Shown here: positions 1 through 10,784 of the stretch, piece by piece
Position numbering within the stretch: position 1 is the stretch's first letter
How the letters are laid out: each line of letters starts with the position of its first letter
Source of the DNA: Candidatus Reidiella endopervernicosa
Lineage (GTDB): Bacteria > Pseudomonadota > Gammaproteobacteria > GCF-013343005
Direction of reading: 5' to 3'
DNA length: 64,000 nucleotides
NCBI RefSeq assembly: GCF_013343005.1
Contig: NZ_CP054491.1
Span: forward strand, 1,116,001-1,180,000
Position numbers and translations under genes: made by a program
Notes under the pieces: generated by a model
Database searches by the model: none
Seen by the model: only the letters and a program-made list of their open reading frames with translations
What the model was told of the DNA's origin: nothing

Positions 1-370
1 TTTCAACCGGGTAGGGTGCGGTGATCGGCAGCAGTGATTTCGCAGTGGCGGTGACATCGATGGGAGATGGGATAGGTGTCGATTTGAAGGGGGCTATCGG
101 AATGCCGCTATCGAAGGTGGTGGCGGTCTTAATCAGGCGAAAATCATTGCGCGACCTTGATGACGGTTTGGCACCCCTCTGCAGCGGTGGAGTCACTGTG
201 GCCTTTTTCGCCAAAGCCTCTACCGGGGCAGCCCCTTCACCACACTCCCAGCCACCGCTGTGACTGCTCACACAGACCCACTTGGGAGCCGCCGCCTGCG
301 CCGAAATTGTGGCGAGCAGATAGAGCGCTGCAGTGGCAGCTAGCGACGATTTCTTCAGGTGGAGGGGCAC
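1..370 (-). CDS. lptD: LPS-assembly protein LptD, N-terminal part (runs off the left edge)
   Basis: This minus-strand reading frame was read by reverse translation from a GTG at 368-370 and stays open to the window edge (about 123 codons). It begins with a basic stretch and a hydrophobic signal peptide ending in AQA, followed by KWVCVSSHSGGWECGEG. That Cys-Gly-Gly-Trp-x-Cys pattern just after the signal peptide is what Pseudomonas-type LptD proteins show. LptD is the outer-membrane barrel that inserts lipopolysaccharide. In Pseudomonas lptD is divergent from amgK, which lies 4.5 kb away here on the other strand with an RND pair between. The barrel itself is outside the window, so the name rests on the N-terminus and the neighbourhood. 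Confidence 0.6.
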   Translation of the reverse strand, partial: MPLHLKKSSLAATAALYLLATISAQAAAPKWVCVSSHSGGWECGEGAAPVEALAKKATVTPPLQRGAKPSSRSRNDFRLIKTATTFDSGIPIAPFKSTPIPSPIDVTATAKSLLPITAPYPVE

Positions 371-448
371 GGGTCGTGTCGTTTCTTGTTTTATCTGATC
401 AATAAGCTGCCTAGAATACCATCTTCTCCTACTTCTCGGGATATTCGC

Positions 449-1624
449 GTGGCGACCAGAGGCTCCAAACTACTGCCGATAATTTTGCTGATTCTGCTCT
501 CCGGTGCGGCGGTCTATCTACTACTGATGACCAAGCCCAAAAAGGAGGCGGGACTGCGCGAGCGCCCGGTTGCCCACCTGCAGGTGGCGGCGGCGCGAAG
601 TGAGCGTCTACAACCGGTTGAGCACCTCACTGGCAGGCTACAACCGAAGCGTCGCAGTCAGCTGCGCTTTGAGGTGGCGGGGCGTATCGCCAAACGCCTG
701 GTGGAACCGGGTGAGCGCGTTGCAGCTGCTGCAACGCTGCTGCAACTTGAGCAGGGGGACTACGCCGATGCGGTAGCGGAGAAGCGTGCCCAGCTGGTGC
801 TCGAAAAGGGCGGTGTTGAGCGTGATAGTGAACTGCTTACGCTGGCGCAGAAGAATCGCAAGCTGCAGGAGGGCGAGGTGGCACGTCAGGAGCGTCTCGG
901 CCGTGAATCACTCACCTCCCGCTCACGCCTCGATGAAGCACGTCAACGCCTTCAACAACTGCTCTCGGATGAGGCAAGGCTGCAACACGGTGTTGCAACG
1001 GGTGAGGCGCGTATTGATCTGGCACAGGCAGCGCTCAACCGTGCCGAGCGCAATCTGCGTCGTACCCGTCTGCTTGCCCCCTTCGATGCCATCGTCAATT
1101 CGATTGCGGTTGAGGAGGGGGATTATGTCTCTAGCAATCAACAGAGCGTTGAGTTGATCGACGCCTCGGCACTCGATCTCTATGTCGAGCTGGTCGGTAG
1201 TGTGGCGGCGGCGGTCGAGCGAGGTGATCGGGTTGAGGTGGTGGTTGACGGTGCGAAACGTTCAGGTGAACTGGTAGCGCTGCAGCTCGATCCCGATGCC
1301 AAGACTCACACTCACCCCGTGCGCATTCGGATCAGCGCTGCTGGACTGTTACCCGGCATGCTCGCTGAGGCGCAGCTGCTGTTGCCTCCGGTTGATGATG
1401 CCGTCGTGGTACCGGTCTCGGCGCTGCTGCGTGAGGCGGGTGAGACACATCTGTTCACCGTCGACGGCGACCGTGTCGAACGACGCGCGGTAACCACCGG
1501 GGTACGCATCGGTGATCTTCAGCAGATCATCAGCGGACTGGCGGCAAACGAGATGGTAGTAATCAGTGATGCCGCCGCGCTGAGTGATGGCCAACAGATC
1601 AAGGGTGAGGTGGCGCAGTTTTAA
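449..1624 (+). CDS. RND efflux periplasmic adaptor (HlyD/MFP family)
   Basis: The protein has about 391 residues from GTG 449; an upstream in-frame start at 359 would overlap the lptD start region and adds no sensible sequence. A single membrane anchor (residues about 8-27, very Leu-rich) is followed by a lipoyl/barrel-sandwich segment, a long alpha-hairpin rich in Glu, Arg and Leu (about 100-200), then the second lipoyl half (LLAPFDAIVNS) and a beta-barrel domain. This is the usual order of membrane-fusion proteins that link an inner-membrane RND pump to an outer-membrane channel. The pump gene follows 24 bp downstream. No TolC-like channel gene is present here, so the complex presumably borrows one. 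Confidence 0.9.
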   Translation: MATRGSKLLPIILLILLSGAAVYLLLMTKPKKEAGLRERPVAHLQVAAARSERLQPVEHLTGRLQPKRRSQLRFEVAGRIAKRLVEPGERVAAAATLLQLEQGDYADAVAEKRAQLVLEKGGVERDSELLTLAQKNRKLQEGEVARQERLGRESLTSRSRLDEARQRLQQLLSDEARLQHGVATGEARIDLAQAALNRAERNLRRTRLLAPFDAIVNSIAVEEGDYVSSNQQSVELIDASALDLYVELVGSVAAAVERGDRVEVVVDGAKRSGELVALQLDPDAKTHTHPVRIRISAAGLLPGMLAEAQLLLPPVDDAVVVPVSALLREAGETHLFTVDGDRVERRAVTTGVRIGDLQQIISGLAANEMVVISDAAALSDGQQIKGEVAQF

Positions 1625-1648
1625 TTCTGCCGCCACATAAAAAACACC

Positions 1649-4600
1649 ATGTTTCTGATTCGCTTCTCAATCAACAATCCACTCATCACCAACCTGATGT
1701 TGGCACTGGTGCTTATCGCCGGGGTGCTTGCCTGGTATGCGATGCCGCAGGAGATGTTCCCCTCGATCGAACTCGACAAGGCGAGCATTCGCACCGTCTT
1801 TGAAGGCGCCTCACCCGAGGAGGTAGAGCGGCAGATCTCGATCCCGATCGAGGAGGAGTTCGACGCGATGGCCGATATCGATGTGATCACCTCGAGCAGT
1901 AATGAGGGGATCTCCACCATCACCATCGAACTCAAATCGGGCAGCGATGTTGATGAGTTTATGCGCGAGGCGCAGAGCGCACTCGATCAGGTGACCGATC
2001 TACCCGAGGAGGCGGAGGAGCCAGAGCTGACGCGTCTCAAGGCGCGCTTCCCGGTGATCAGTGCCACCCTCTATGGCGATATCGACGCTGGCCATCTCAA
2101 CGAGCTGGCCGAACAGGTGCAGAGACGCCTGCAGCAGCTGCCGGGGGTGGCGAGTGCTGGTATGGCGGGTGATCGTAGCTGGGAGCTGTGGGTGGTGGTC
2201 GATCCGCAGCGTCTCGCAGCGCGGGGTGTCGCGCTGGCACAGGTTACCCGTGCACTGCGTGAGAACCTGCGTGATCTACCTGGAGGATCACTCAAGGCAC
2301 GTGAGGGCGATATCCTGCTACGCGGAAAGGGGGTGGCGCCCGAGCCGGAGGCGATACGCCGGGTGGTGATCAGCAGTAATGCACAGGGGGGGCAGCTGCG
2401 TCTCGGTGAATTGGCTGAGGTGGAGATGCGGCTGGAGGAGGCGCGCACCCTGGGGCGCTTTAACGGCAAACCGTCGATCAACCTGACCGTGACCAAGAGC
2501 GCCGAGGCCTCCACCATCATTGTCGCCGAACGGGTTCGGGAGCTGGTCGAAGAGTTGCGCATGGAGCTGCCGCCGGGGGTAGAGATCGGGCTCTTCAGCG
2601 ACCTCTCGGTCTATGTGAAAAACCGTCTCGATACGGTCAAATCCTCAGGGCTGATCGGTTTGGCGCTGGTACTGCTCTCGCTCTACCTCGTTCTCAACTT
2701 CCGAGTCGCGTTGATTACCGCGATGGGTATTCCCGTCTCCTTTCTGGTGGCGGTGATTCTGCTGCAACAGTTTGGTTACACCATCAATATGATCTCGCTG
2801 TTCGCCTTTCTAATCGCGCTAGGAATGATCGTCGATGATGCGATCATCGTTACCGAGAATATCTACCGTCATATGGAGGCGGGTATGGCACCACGTAAGG
2901 CGGCTGAGCTTGGCGCCAAAGAGGTGTTCTGGCCGGTGCTCGCCTCGATCACCACCACGGTGGCCGCCTTCCTGCCGATGTTTGCCATCACCGGCACCAT
3001 GGGTGCCTTCATCGCCGTGATTCCGGTGGTGGTAACGGCCGCGCTGTTCGGTTCGCTGTGGGAGGCGTTTGGCGTGCTGCCTTCACACGCCAATGAGATC
3101 CTGCGGGTGCAACACGCCAAAAAGAAACGTATCGACTGGTCACACTGGCTGCATCGCTACACTGAGCTGGTGCGCTGGTCGGCCAATAACCGTTATCTGG
3201 TTACCACCGCGACCGTTGGCATCCTGGTGGTGGTTATGGTCTTCGCCGCTACCCGGCTACCGTTCAAACTCTTTGGGCATGTCGATGTCGGTCAGTTCTT
3301 TATCAACGTTGAGACGCCCAATACCTACAGCCTTGATGAGAGTTCGTTGCTGGCGAAGAAAATGGAGCAGGCGTTGTTCGATGAGCTGGACGATGATGAG
3401 CTCAATACCCTGCTGACCAATGTCGGTGTCTCCTTTATCGACTTCAATCGCATCCGCTTTGGTAGCCAATATATTCAGCTGATCGTTGATCTGGATAAAC
3501 AGGCACCGAAGGGATTTATCGAGCGATATGTGACGCCGATAGTGAGCCTTAAATTCAGCTGGGAAGGAACGCGCGAACGTGAAACTGAGGTGGTGATCGA
3601 TGCGCTGCGAGAACGCATGCAGACGATCGCTGGCATTAAACGGCTCTCGATCCTGCGTACCCAGGGTGGCCCGGCGGGGGCCGATATCGAGATCGGGGTG
3701 ACCGGTCCCGATGTCGATCAGCTGCGCCGCCATGCCGAAACAGTCACCGACTACCTGCGTCGTCTACCCGGCACGCGCGATGTGCAGCAGGATCTGGAGG
3801 TGGGCAAGCTTGAGTATCGCTACGCGCTTAACGAGCGTGGTCGTGAGTTGGGGCTGACCCAGCAGCAGTTGAGCGAGTCGGTGCGTACGGGTTTCCTCGG
3901 TCTGGAGGCGCTGCATGTCACACGCGGTGATAAGCGCATTCCGGTGCGGGTGATCTACCCCGATGAACTACGTCACAGCGGTACGCTGGAGCGTTTGCCG
4001 GTAACGCTGAGTAGCGGTCGTACTGTCTATCTCGGTGAGGTGGCCGATATCGAACCGGGGCGTAGTCTCAACACCATCAACCGGCGTGATATGCGCCGTC
4101 TGGCGACCATCACCGCCGAGGTCAACGATGCGGTCTCGACACCGCTCGAGGTGACCGAACTCTTCAATAGAGAGTTCAAGCACTTTGCGGAGCAGTACCC
4201 CGGTTATGAGCTGCTCTTCATGGGTGAGAAGCGTGAGGCGGGTGAGTCGATCGCCTCGATGTTGCGGGCGCTGGTGATCTCGTTGGCGATTATCTTTTTT
4301 ATTCTGGCGGCACTGTTTCGCTCGCTACTCGATCCGCTGGTGGTGATGTTCGCCATCCCCTTCGGCGCGATCGGTGTGATTTTCGGTCATGCACTGCTTG
4401 GCCACACGCTGCAGTTTCTCTCCATGGTCGGTTTTCTCGCCCTCTCCGGTATCGTGGTTAACGATTCGTTGATCCTGGTCGATTTTGCCAAGCGGCTACG
4501 GCGTGAGGGGTGGGAGCGGATCGATGCGGTGGTTGAGGCGGGAAGAGTTCGGGTACGTCCGATTATGCTCACCAGTATCACCACCTTCCTCGGTGTCTCG

Positions 4601-4864
4601 CCGCTGATCTTCTTTGCCACCGGACAGACGGCATTTCTTTCGCCGATGGCGGTGAGTCTTGGTATCGGTCTGCTATTTGCGACGGTACTGATTTTGATTG
4701 TTATTCCCTGCTTCTTCATTATTGCCGACGATCTACGTCAGTGGGCGGTACCGCGTATGCGCCATCTCTTTGGTCTGCGTGATCGTGCTGTCGATGAGGC
4801 CATGCCGATGTGTGTGCTGCCGGATGAAGAAGAACTACAAATGAAACATGATGAGTTGAGGTAA
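1649..4864 (+). CDS. RND efflux pump, inner-membrane permease (AcrB/HAE family)
   Basis: The 1071-residue protein has the normal length and layout of AcrB-type pumps: TM1 at the N-terminus (FSINNPLITNLMLALVLIAG), a large periplasmic porter/docking region, a central block of membrane helices, a second periplasmic region and a C-terminal block of helices. The proton-relay aspartates lie in ALGMIVDDAIIVTENIYRH (about residues 395-396), and the second half carries the matching GIVVNDSLILVDF helix. It would export small hydrophobic or toxic compounds using the proton gradient, together with the adaptor encoded just upstream. Substrate cannot be told. amgK starts 3 bp after its stop, so the three genes are probably cotranscribed. 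Confidence 0.93.
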   Translation: MFLIRFSINNPLITNLMLALVLIAGVLAWYAMPQEMFPSIELDKASIRTVFEGASPEEVERQISIPIEEEFDAMADIDVITSSSNEGISTITIELKSGSDVDEFMREAQSALDQVTDLPEEAEEPELTRLKARFPVISATLYGDIDAGHLNELAEQVQRRLQQLPGVASAGMAGDRSWELWVVVDPQRLAARGVALAQVTRALRENLRDLPGGSLKAREGDILLRGKGVAPEPEAIRRVVISSNAQGGQLRLGELAEVEMRLEEARTLGRFNGKPSINLTVTKSAEASTIIVAERVRELVEELRMELPPGVEIGLFSDLSVYVKNRLDTVKSSGLIGLALVLLSLYLVLNFRVALITAMGIPVSFLVAVILLQQFGYTINMISLFAFLIALGMIVDDAIIVTENIYRHMEAGMAPRKAAELGAKEVFWPVLASITTTVAAFLPMFAITGTMGAFIAVIPVVVTAALFGSLWEAFGVLPSHANEILRVQHAKKKRIDWSHWLHRYTELVRWSANNRYLVTTATVGILVVVMVFAATRLPFKLFGHVDVGQFFINVETPNTYSLDESSLLAKKMEQALFDELDDDELNTLLTNVGVSFIDFNRIRFGSQYIQLIVDLDKQAPKGFIERYVTPIVSLKFSWEGTRERETEVVIDALRERMQTIAGIKRLSILRTQGGPAGADIEIGVTGPDVDQLRRHAETVTDYLRRLPGTRDVQQDLEVGKLEYRYALNERGRELGLTQQQLSESVRTGFLGLEALHVTRGDKRIPVRVIYPDELRHSGTLERLPVTLSSGRTVYLGEVADIEPGRSLNTINRRDMRRLATITAEVNDAVSTPLEVTELFNREFKHFAEQYPGYELLFMGEKREAGESIASMLRALVISLAIIFFILAALFRSLLDPLVVMFAIPFGAIGVIFGHALLGHTLQFLSMVGFLALSGIVVNDSLILVDFAKRLRREGWERIDAVVEAGRVRVRPIMLTSITTFLGVSPLIFFATGQTAFLSPMAVSLGIGLLFATVLILIVIPCFFIIADDLRQWAVPRMRHLFGLRDRAVDEAMPMCVLPDEEELQMKHDELR

Positions 4865-4867
4865 CAG

Positions 4868-5857
4868 ATGGGTGAACGACTGGCGCAGTTGCAGAGCTGG
4901 CTAACTAAAGAGGCAGGCCTGCCCGAGTTTGAGATTGAACCGGCATCGGGCGATGCCAGCTTCCGTCGTTACTTTCGGCTCAGCTTCGAGGGCGAGACAC
5001 GGATCGCTATGGATGCGCCGCCGGAGAGGGAGAATAGTCGTCCCTTTATCGAGGTGGGTGAGCAGCTTTTTGAGCTGGGACTGAATGTACCGGAGATCCT
5101 GCATCATGATCTCGAGCAGGGTTTTATGCTGCTCGGTGATCTTGGTAACCGACAATATCTTGATGAGCTCAATGAGCAGACGGTTGATCGTTATTATGGT
5201 GATGCGCTCGGCGCGTTACTGACGATCCAGGCCTGCGGACCCGATGGTGAGTCGTTGCCTCACTACGATCGAGAGCTGCTACTGGCTGAGATGAATCTGT
5301 TTCGTGACTGGTACCTGACACGCCATCTTGAACATCAGCTGAGTGAGTCTGAGCAGGCGGTGCTCGATCAGAGCTTCGAGCTGCTGGCCGAGTCGGCGCT
5401 GGAACAGCCGCAGGTGACGGTGCACCGCGACTACCACTCGCGCAACCTGATGGTCACCGAGGTGCACAACCCCGGTATTCTCGATTTTCAGGATGCGGTC
5501 TACGGCCCGGTCACCTACGATCTCGTCTCGCTGCTGCGCGACTGTTATATCGAGTGGCCACGCGAGCGGGTCGAGGGGTGGGTGCGCGGCTATCACGATC
5601 TCGCGCTCGACTCGGGCATTCTGCGTGAACCGTGCGAGTCGCGCTTCATGCGCTGGTTCGATCTGATGGGCGTGCAACGCCATCTCAAGGCGGCGGGTAT
5701 CTTCGCGCGTCTCAATCACCGTGATGGAAGGCCGGGTTATCTGAAGGATATTCCGCGTACCGTTGGTTATATCTACGAGGTGAGTGGTCGAGATAGCGAA
5801 CTGGCACCGCTGCATACGCTGCTGGAGTCGCTGGTCATGGAGCAGCTGACCAAGTAG
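4868..5857 (+). CDS. amgK: N-acetylmuramate/N-acetylglucosamine anomeric kinase AmgK
   Basis: This 329-residue protein belongs to the aminoglycoside phosphotransferase-like kinases. The catalytic loop is VHRDYHSRNLMV (about residues 185-196) and the metal-binding motif is ILDFQDAVYGP. In Pseudomonas and relatives AmgK phosphorylates MurNAc and GlcNAc at the anomeric position, and MurU then makes UDP-MurNAc, a peptidoglycan recycling route that bypasses de novo synthesis and gives fosfomycin tolerance. The start has GAGG about 9 bp upstream. The family assignment is clear. The specific substrate is inferred from the lptD neighbourhood and from a murU-like gene at 15310, now separated from amgK by 9.4 kb of accessory DNA. 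Confidence 0.85.
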   Translation: MGERLAQLQSWLTKEAGLPEFEIEPASGDASFRRYFRLSFEGETRIAMDAPPERENSRPFIEVGEQLFELGLNVPEILHHDLEQGFMLLGDLGNRQYLDELNEQTVDRYYGDALGALLTIQACGPDGESLPHYDRELLLAEMNLFRDWYLTRHLEHQLSESEQAVLDQSFELLAESALEQPQVTVHRDYHSRNLMVTEVHNPGILDFQDAVYGPVTYDLVSLLRDCYIEWPRERVEGWVRGYHDLALDSGILREPCESRFMRWFDLMGVQRHLKAAGIFARLNHRDGRPGYLKDIPRTVGYIYEVSGRDSELAPLHTLLESLVMEQLTK

Positions 5858-6036
5858 CCCTTGCAGTCGCGATGGCTTTTTCAGGGTCTTCGACTATCTT
5901 CGAGTAAGGGAGGGCCGCGTTAACACTGAAATGTTCTCCTTACCATTACTGTGTGATGGGGTGTTTGCAAATGGCTGATCGGTCCATGAAGAGGTATCGC
6001 AACTTCTCAGGGCGGATTGGTTTGAGGAGTGGCGAT

Positions 6037-7085
6037 ATGCAGTTGAGTTGTAGCGGTTGTTTCTCTGCGATGGTTGGTCTCTATCGATCATTACTGTTTT
6101 TGGGGCTTGTCTCAATAGCGCTTCCAGTTGTGGCTGCCGGGCCGCTACGCATCAATACCGGCTTTACTCCTCCCGTCTCCGGTCTGCTCGAACAGATCAT
6201 GATCGAAGCCTTTAAGCGTGTAGATGTTGAGATGAGTTTCTACGAGCTCCCGGCTGAACGTTCACTGAAACTGGTGGTAAGTGGTGTCGATGATGGTGAC
6301 TGCTGCCGCATCCCCCGTGCGATTAGGAGAGACTATCCAGGGCTGATTCGGGTGCCGGAGAGTGTCTATGTGGCGCGATTCAGCGCCTTTGCCAAACGGC
6401 CAGTACCAGAGGTGTTGAGTTGGAATGATTTGAAACCCTACAACGTGGCGACGGTGACCGGCTGGAAGATTATCGTTAATAACCTCAGGCGGGTCTCTCC
6501 AGCAACCACCCATGTGGTTGACCATCCTCAGTCGATGTTTGAGATGTTGCAGCGCGATCGGATCGATATCGCGAGCTTCGGCTATCTGAGTGGGTTGTGG
6601 CGGCTAAAACAGCAGGGGCTTGTCGGGGAGTCGCTATTTTTGCGGAAGCTTGTTTTGGGCATCCAAGCCCAAGCAAGCGGCAAATACTTAACGCGACCGT
6701 TTATGCCTACGGCGCCCCGACGTCCTGCGTACGTTGCGTAATCACCTCTTCGCGGCTCTACACAACTCCCTCAGTGACTCTACGCCGACATAAAGCCGCT
6801 GCTGCATCTTCTCCGTCGTTCGCTCACGCTCTCAACTACGAATAGGCAGACGGCGTCGACTATCGGGGACTAACCGCCTTCGCTTCGCTATCCATGGCGG
6901 TCAGCGATAGAGAAATCGAAGTGATCGATCCACCCCTGGCCGCTGAGCCGCTCTATCTCTATCTTCATCCCAAACACGAGGGGTTGGCACCAAGACTGGC
7001 AACGGTGCTGCGTAAAATGAAGCGTGAGGGCCTAATCGAACAGCTGACCATGCAAGTGCTGGAAAAATTGCCGCTGATCCAATGA
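6037..7085 (+). pseudogene. Periplasmic solute-binding-like protein, split by a 284-bp mobile element
   Basis: The start ATG 6037 follows GAGGAG by 7 bp. The product has a signal peptide (LLFLGLVSIALPVVAAG), then an amino-acid-type solute-binding fold (family 3-like: LRINTGFTPPVSG, AERSLKLV, YNVATVTGWK). At residue 195 the frame enters the element at 6623-6906 and soon stops. Downstream the frame resumes as EIEVIDPPLAAEPLYLYLHP to the stop at 7085. Deleting 6623-6906 joins CTTG to ATAGAG and gives an uninterrupted 254-residue protein, so the insertion looks recent. The stop overlaps the start of the following sensor gene (ATGA), so the pair was an operon of a periplasmic binding protein plus a c-di-GMP sensor. 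Confidence 0.85.
6623..6906 (+). mobile_element. Hairpin-ended short element, copy 1
   Basis: First of six related 282-284-bp copies. It starts TCGGGGAGTCGCTATTTTTG and ends CATGGCGGTCAGCG. Near the left end lies a hairpin around GGGC-ATCCAA-GCCC with AAGC/GCTT-type flanks, near the right end ACCGCC...GGCGGT. There are no terminal inverted repeats and no target duplication. Its ends are defined by the reading frame of the split solute-binding gene, which is restored when exactly this segment is removed. No transposase is encoded; one frame gives a misleading peptide (LNATVYAYGAPT...) that recurs in every copy. Confidence 0.9.
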
Positions 7086-10000
7086 TGCAGTTTCCCAGTT
7101 TTTTCAAAAGTCAGATTGCACGACGACTTGTTATCTATGTGCTGATCTTCAGCTCCTGTATTACGCTGGCGCTGACCACTGTACAGCTCTATCGCGACTA
7201 CAAACATGAGATGTCGAATATTGAACGGCGTCTGCATGAGATCGAGGTGATCAATGTAGAGAGCGTTACAAACGGCCTCTGGCTACTCAACTACACTTCG
7301 CTAGGTCTGCAGCTCGAGGGTATACTGCGCCACCCCGATATTGTCCATCTCAAAATCACCGATAGTGATGGGAGTTCGGTAGTGGCCAAGGGTGTGGTGC
7401 AGAGTGAGGACTTCATCACTCGTCGCTATCCGCTCACGTACAGTTATCGGGATCGCAGTTTGGTGTTGGGCGAGCTGCAGGTTACGGCGACACTGAAAAA
7501 TGTCTACCAGCACCTGGTCGAAACGGTCATCGCGATTCTCATATCGCAGGCGATCAAAACCTTCCTCGTTTCGTTCTTTATCTTGATCATCGTGCAGCAG
7601 TTGGTGACGCGGCACCTCTCAGCCCTGAGTCGCTTCGCCAAGACGCTGCGACTCGATGAAAGCGTGCCCGATCTGGTGCTTGAGCGTGAACGGGGGCGAG
7701 CAGATGAGCTGCAGAGTCTGGTCGATACAATCAATAACGCCAAAACGACCTGCTTGAGACTCACGGTCAGCTGCAATACAGCCAGGATGTGTTGCTGCGT
7801 TCACAACATGTCTCCAAGACCGGAAGCTGGGACTGGAATATTGTCGAGGACACACTCTACTGGTCCGATGAGACCTATAACATCTTCGAACTGGCCAAGG
7901 GTGAGTTTGCAGCCAACTATCAGGCCTTTCTCGATCTTGTCTATCCAGATGATCGTGAGCGAGTCGATAAGGCGGTACGCAGCGATCGAGCAGCGTAGCT
8001 CCTACAGCCTTGATCATCGGGTACTACTCAAAGATGGTTCGCTGAAGGTGGTATATGAGCATGCCGAGATCAGTTTCGACGCTGAGGGTAATCCGATTCG
8101 TATGTTGGGCACGGTACAAGATGTTACCGAGCAGCGACGGGTTCAGTCTGGCCTGGAGCGTTTTCGTGCGGCACTCGATAGTTCGGCTGACTCGATTTTC
8201 TCATCGATAGCGATGCGATGCGATTTGTCGATTTCAATCAGGCGGCACTCGATTCGCTCGGCTACACACACGATGAACTGCTGCAGCTCGGTCCGCATGA
8301 CCTAAATGTGAAATAAGTCGCCAGCAGCTTCAGGAGCTTTCAACGAGCTAATCATACATCCCGACGAACACAGCACCCTGAGTACCCGACACCGCTGTAA
8401 AGATGGCAGTGAGTTTCCAGTCGATGTCCGCCTTGGTGCGCTGCAGCAGGGGTGGGGCGGCCGGTCATTATTGCGGTGGCGCGAGATGTGACGCTGCAGA
8501 AGCAGGAGGAGCAGCAGCTGCGCGACCTGCTCAACCACCTCAGTGCACTCTACAACGCGACCCCCGACATGATCTTTTGCATGCAGTCGATGGCTCTCTG
8601 ATCGATGTGAATCAGATGGTGGTCGATAACTACGGCTATACGCGAGAGGAGCTGCTGAAACTCGAGGTCGAGGATTTCTCGGCCGATGGCTATACCAATG
8701 CGCAGGCCGGTGAGTATATGATGAAGGCGCTCAACGGTGTGCCACAGGATTTCGAGTGGCTGGTGAGACGCAAGGATGGTTCGACCTTCGATGCGGAGGT
8801 GGTCTGCGACGCCTTGAAGATGAGTCATCTCAAGGTGCCTCGATTATTGCGGTGGTGCGCGATATCACAATGCAGAAACGTCATGAGGTGGAGATTACCC
8901 AGAGTCGTGATCACATGACGCGTCTGGTGGGTGAAGAGCAGGTGATCAGTCGATTACTTGAGCTCTCGCTCAATGAGCAGGATATGCACACCTATCTCAA
9001 TAGTATATTGCTGGCACTGTTCGAATCGGCCACCTGGCTGAAGCTGCAGACCAAGGGTGTGGTGTTCCTCAGAAGCCGGATGAAGAGGTGTTGGAGTTTG
9101 TGGCGGGGCGTAATGTCAGTCTCGAGCTGCGCTCACGCTGCGCTCACGCTGCGCTGAGGTCCCCTTCGGTAGCTGCCTCTGCGGTCGGGCTGCGGAATAT
9201 AAGCGGGTGGTGCACAGCGCCACCGTGGATGAGGCGCACTCGATCCATCTCGAGGGGATGGAGCCGCACGGACACTACCAGGTACCGCTGCTCTCGAGTC
9301 AGCACGAGGTGCTGGGGGTGATGGCGCTCTATCTCGAGCACGGTCACCCGCACAGGATCGAGGAGGAGCGGTTCCTGCAACGCATCGCCACCGTGGTCAG
9401 TATGGGAATCAGTCGTCGCCTTAGCGAGGAGGTGATTGAGTACCAGGCCTACCATGATTCGCTCACCTCTCTGCCCAATCGTCGCCTGCTGGCGGATCGA
9501 CTCAATCTCGAGCTCTCGCGTACCGGTCGTGAAAATATCTACGGCGCGCTGCTCTTTGTCGATCTCGACAACTTCAAACACCTCAACGACTCGCTCGGCC
9601 ATAGTGTGGGGGACGCACTGCTCAAACAGGTGGCCGAGCGTATGCGTGGCGTTATCCGAGAGGGGGGTACGGTATCGCGACTCGGTGGCGATGAATTTGT
9701 CGTGCTGCTGATTTCACTCTCAAACGAGGAGAATGAGGTGGCCAGCCAGGCGATGCAGATCGGGGTGAAGATTCAGGCGGAGATTTCGCGTCCCTACCTG
9801 CTGCATGATCACGAATTCCATCTGACACCCAGCATCGGTATCGCTGCCTTCTCGGGTAGTGATGATTCGAGCGATGATCTGCTAAAGCATGCCGATACGG
9901 CGATGTACCAGGCCAAGGCGGCGGGTCGCAATACGCTGCGTTTCTATGAGCCGATAATGCAGGACATGGCCGATAACCGTCTCGCTCTGGAGCGTGATCT

Positions 10001-10753
10001 GCGTTATGCGCTGCAGCGCAAAGGTTGCATCTCTATCTGCAACCGCAGGTTGATGAGACGGCAACCATCATCGGTGCCGAGGCGATGCTCAGGTGGGTGC
10101 ACCCCGAACGTGGTTTTATCTCGCCCGCTGAGTTTATTCCCGTTGCCGATGATTCGGGGCTGATCGTGCCGATCGGTCTGTGGGTACTGCAGAACGCCTG
10201 TACAAAATTTGTTGAGGCGACCCGTGCGGGTTTGACCAGAAATATCCAGACCATCTCGGTGAATGTCTGTGCCAGACAGTTCTATCAGCACGACTTTGTC
10301 CCTCGGTTCAGGAGGTGATAGAGGTCAGTGGAATTGAGCCGAGCCGTGTCGTGCTAGAGCTGACCGAACAGTCGCTGGTGCACGATATCAATGAGACGGT
10401 TGAAAAGATGAAGGCGCTACGCCGTCTGGGTGTGCGTTTCTCGATCGACGATTTTGGTACCGGCTACTCATCGCTTAGTTACCTGAAGGCGATACCGCTC
10501 GATGAGTTGAAGATCGATCAATCCTTTGTTCGTGATATCGCCGTAGATAGTGATGATGCAGCGATCGTTAAACCATTATCGCCATTGCAGGCCACCTCGG
10601 TTTTCACCTGATTGCCGAAGGGGTCGAGGATGAGACACAACTCGCCTTTCTCAAAGAGCGGGGTTGCAGCGCGTTCCAGGATTCTACTTCTATCGTCCCA
10701 TGCCGACTGACGACTTCTACCGTCTACTCGGTGAGAAGGTGGATGCTGACTAG
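7082..10753 (+). pseudogene. Membrane PAS-GAF-GGDEF-EAL sensor, multiply frameshifted
   Basis: Read across frames this is one large c-di-GMP signalling protein. In order: TM1 (about residues 13-33), a periplasmic sensing region, TM2 (VIAILISQAIKTFLVSFFIL), at least three PAS domains (SKTGSWDWN; MLGTVQDVTEQ; GYTREELLKLEVEDF), a GAF domain (about 8930-9420), a diguanylate cyclase domain with intact RLGGDEF near 9690, and an EAL domain (GAEAMLRW, so EAM rather than EAL; DDFGTGYSSLSYLK). The frame breaks at least ten times, near 7745, 7985, 8197, 8310, 8583, 8815, 9065, 9130, 10020, 10312, 10570 and 10680. One break is an 11-bp tandem duplication. It overlaps the upstream binding-protein gene, its probable sensory partner, which is also broken. 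Confidence 0.88.
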
Positions 10754-10784
10754 TTGGCGGTCGGTCTAGTGCCGAAAGCGGAAG

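Noticed and set aside
6720-6845. Recurring open frames in the short element (peptide with AYGAPTSCVRCVITSSRLYT)
   Set aside because: The peptide appears in all six copies only because the element is repeated; starts and stops differ, no ribosome site is conserved and indels between copies shift the frame.
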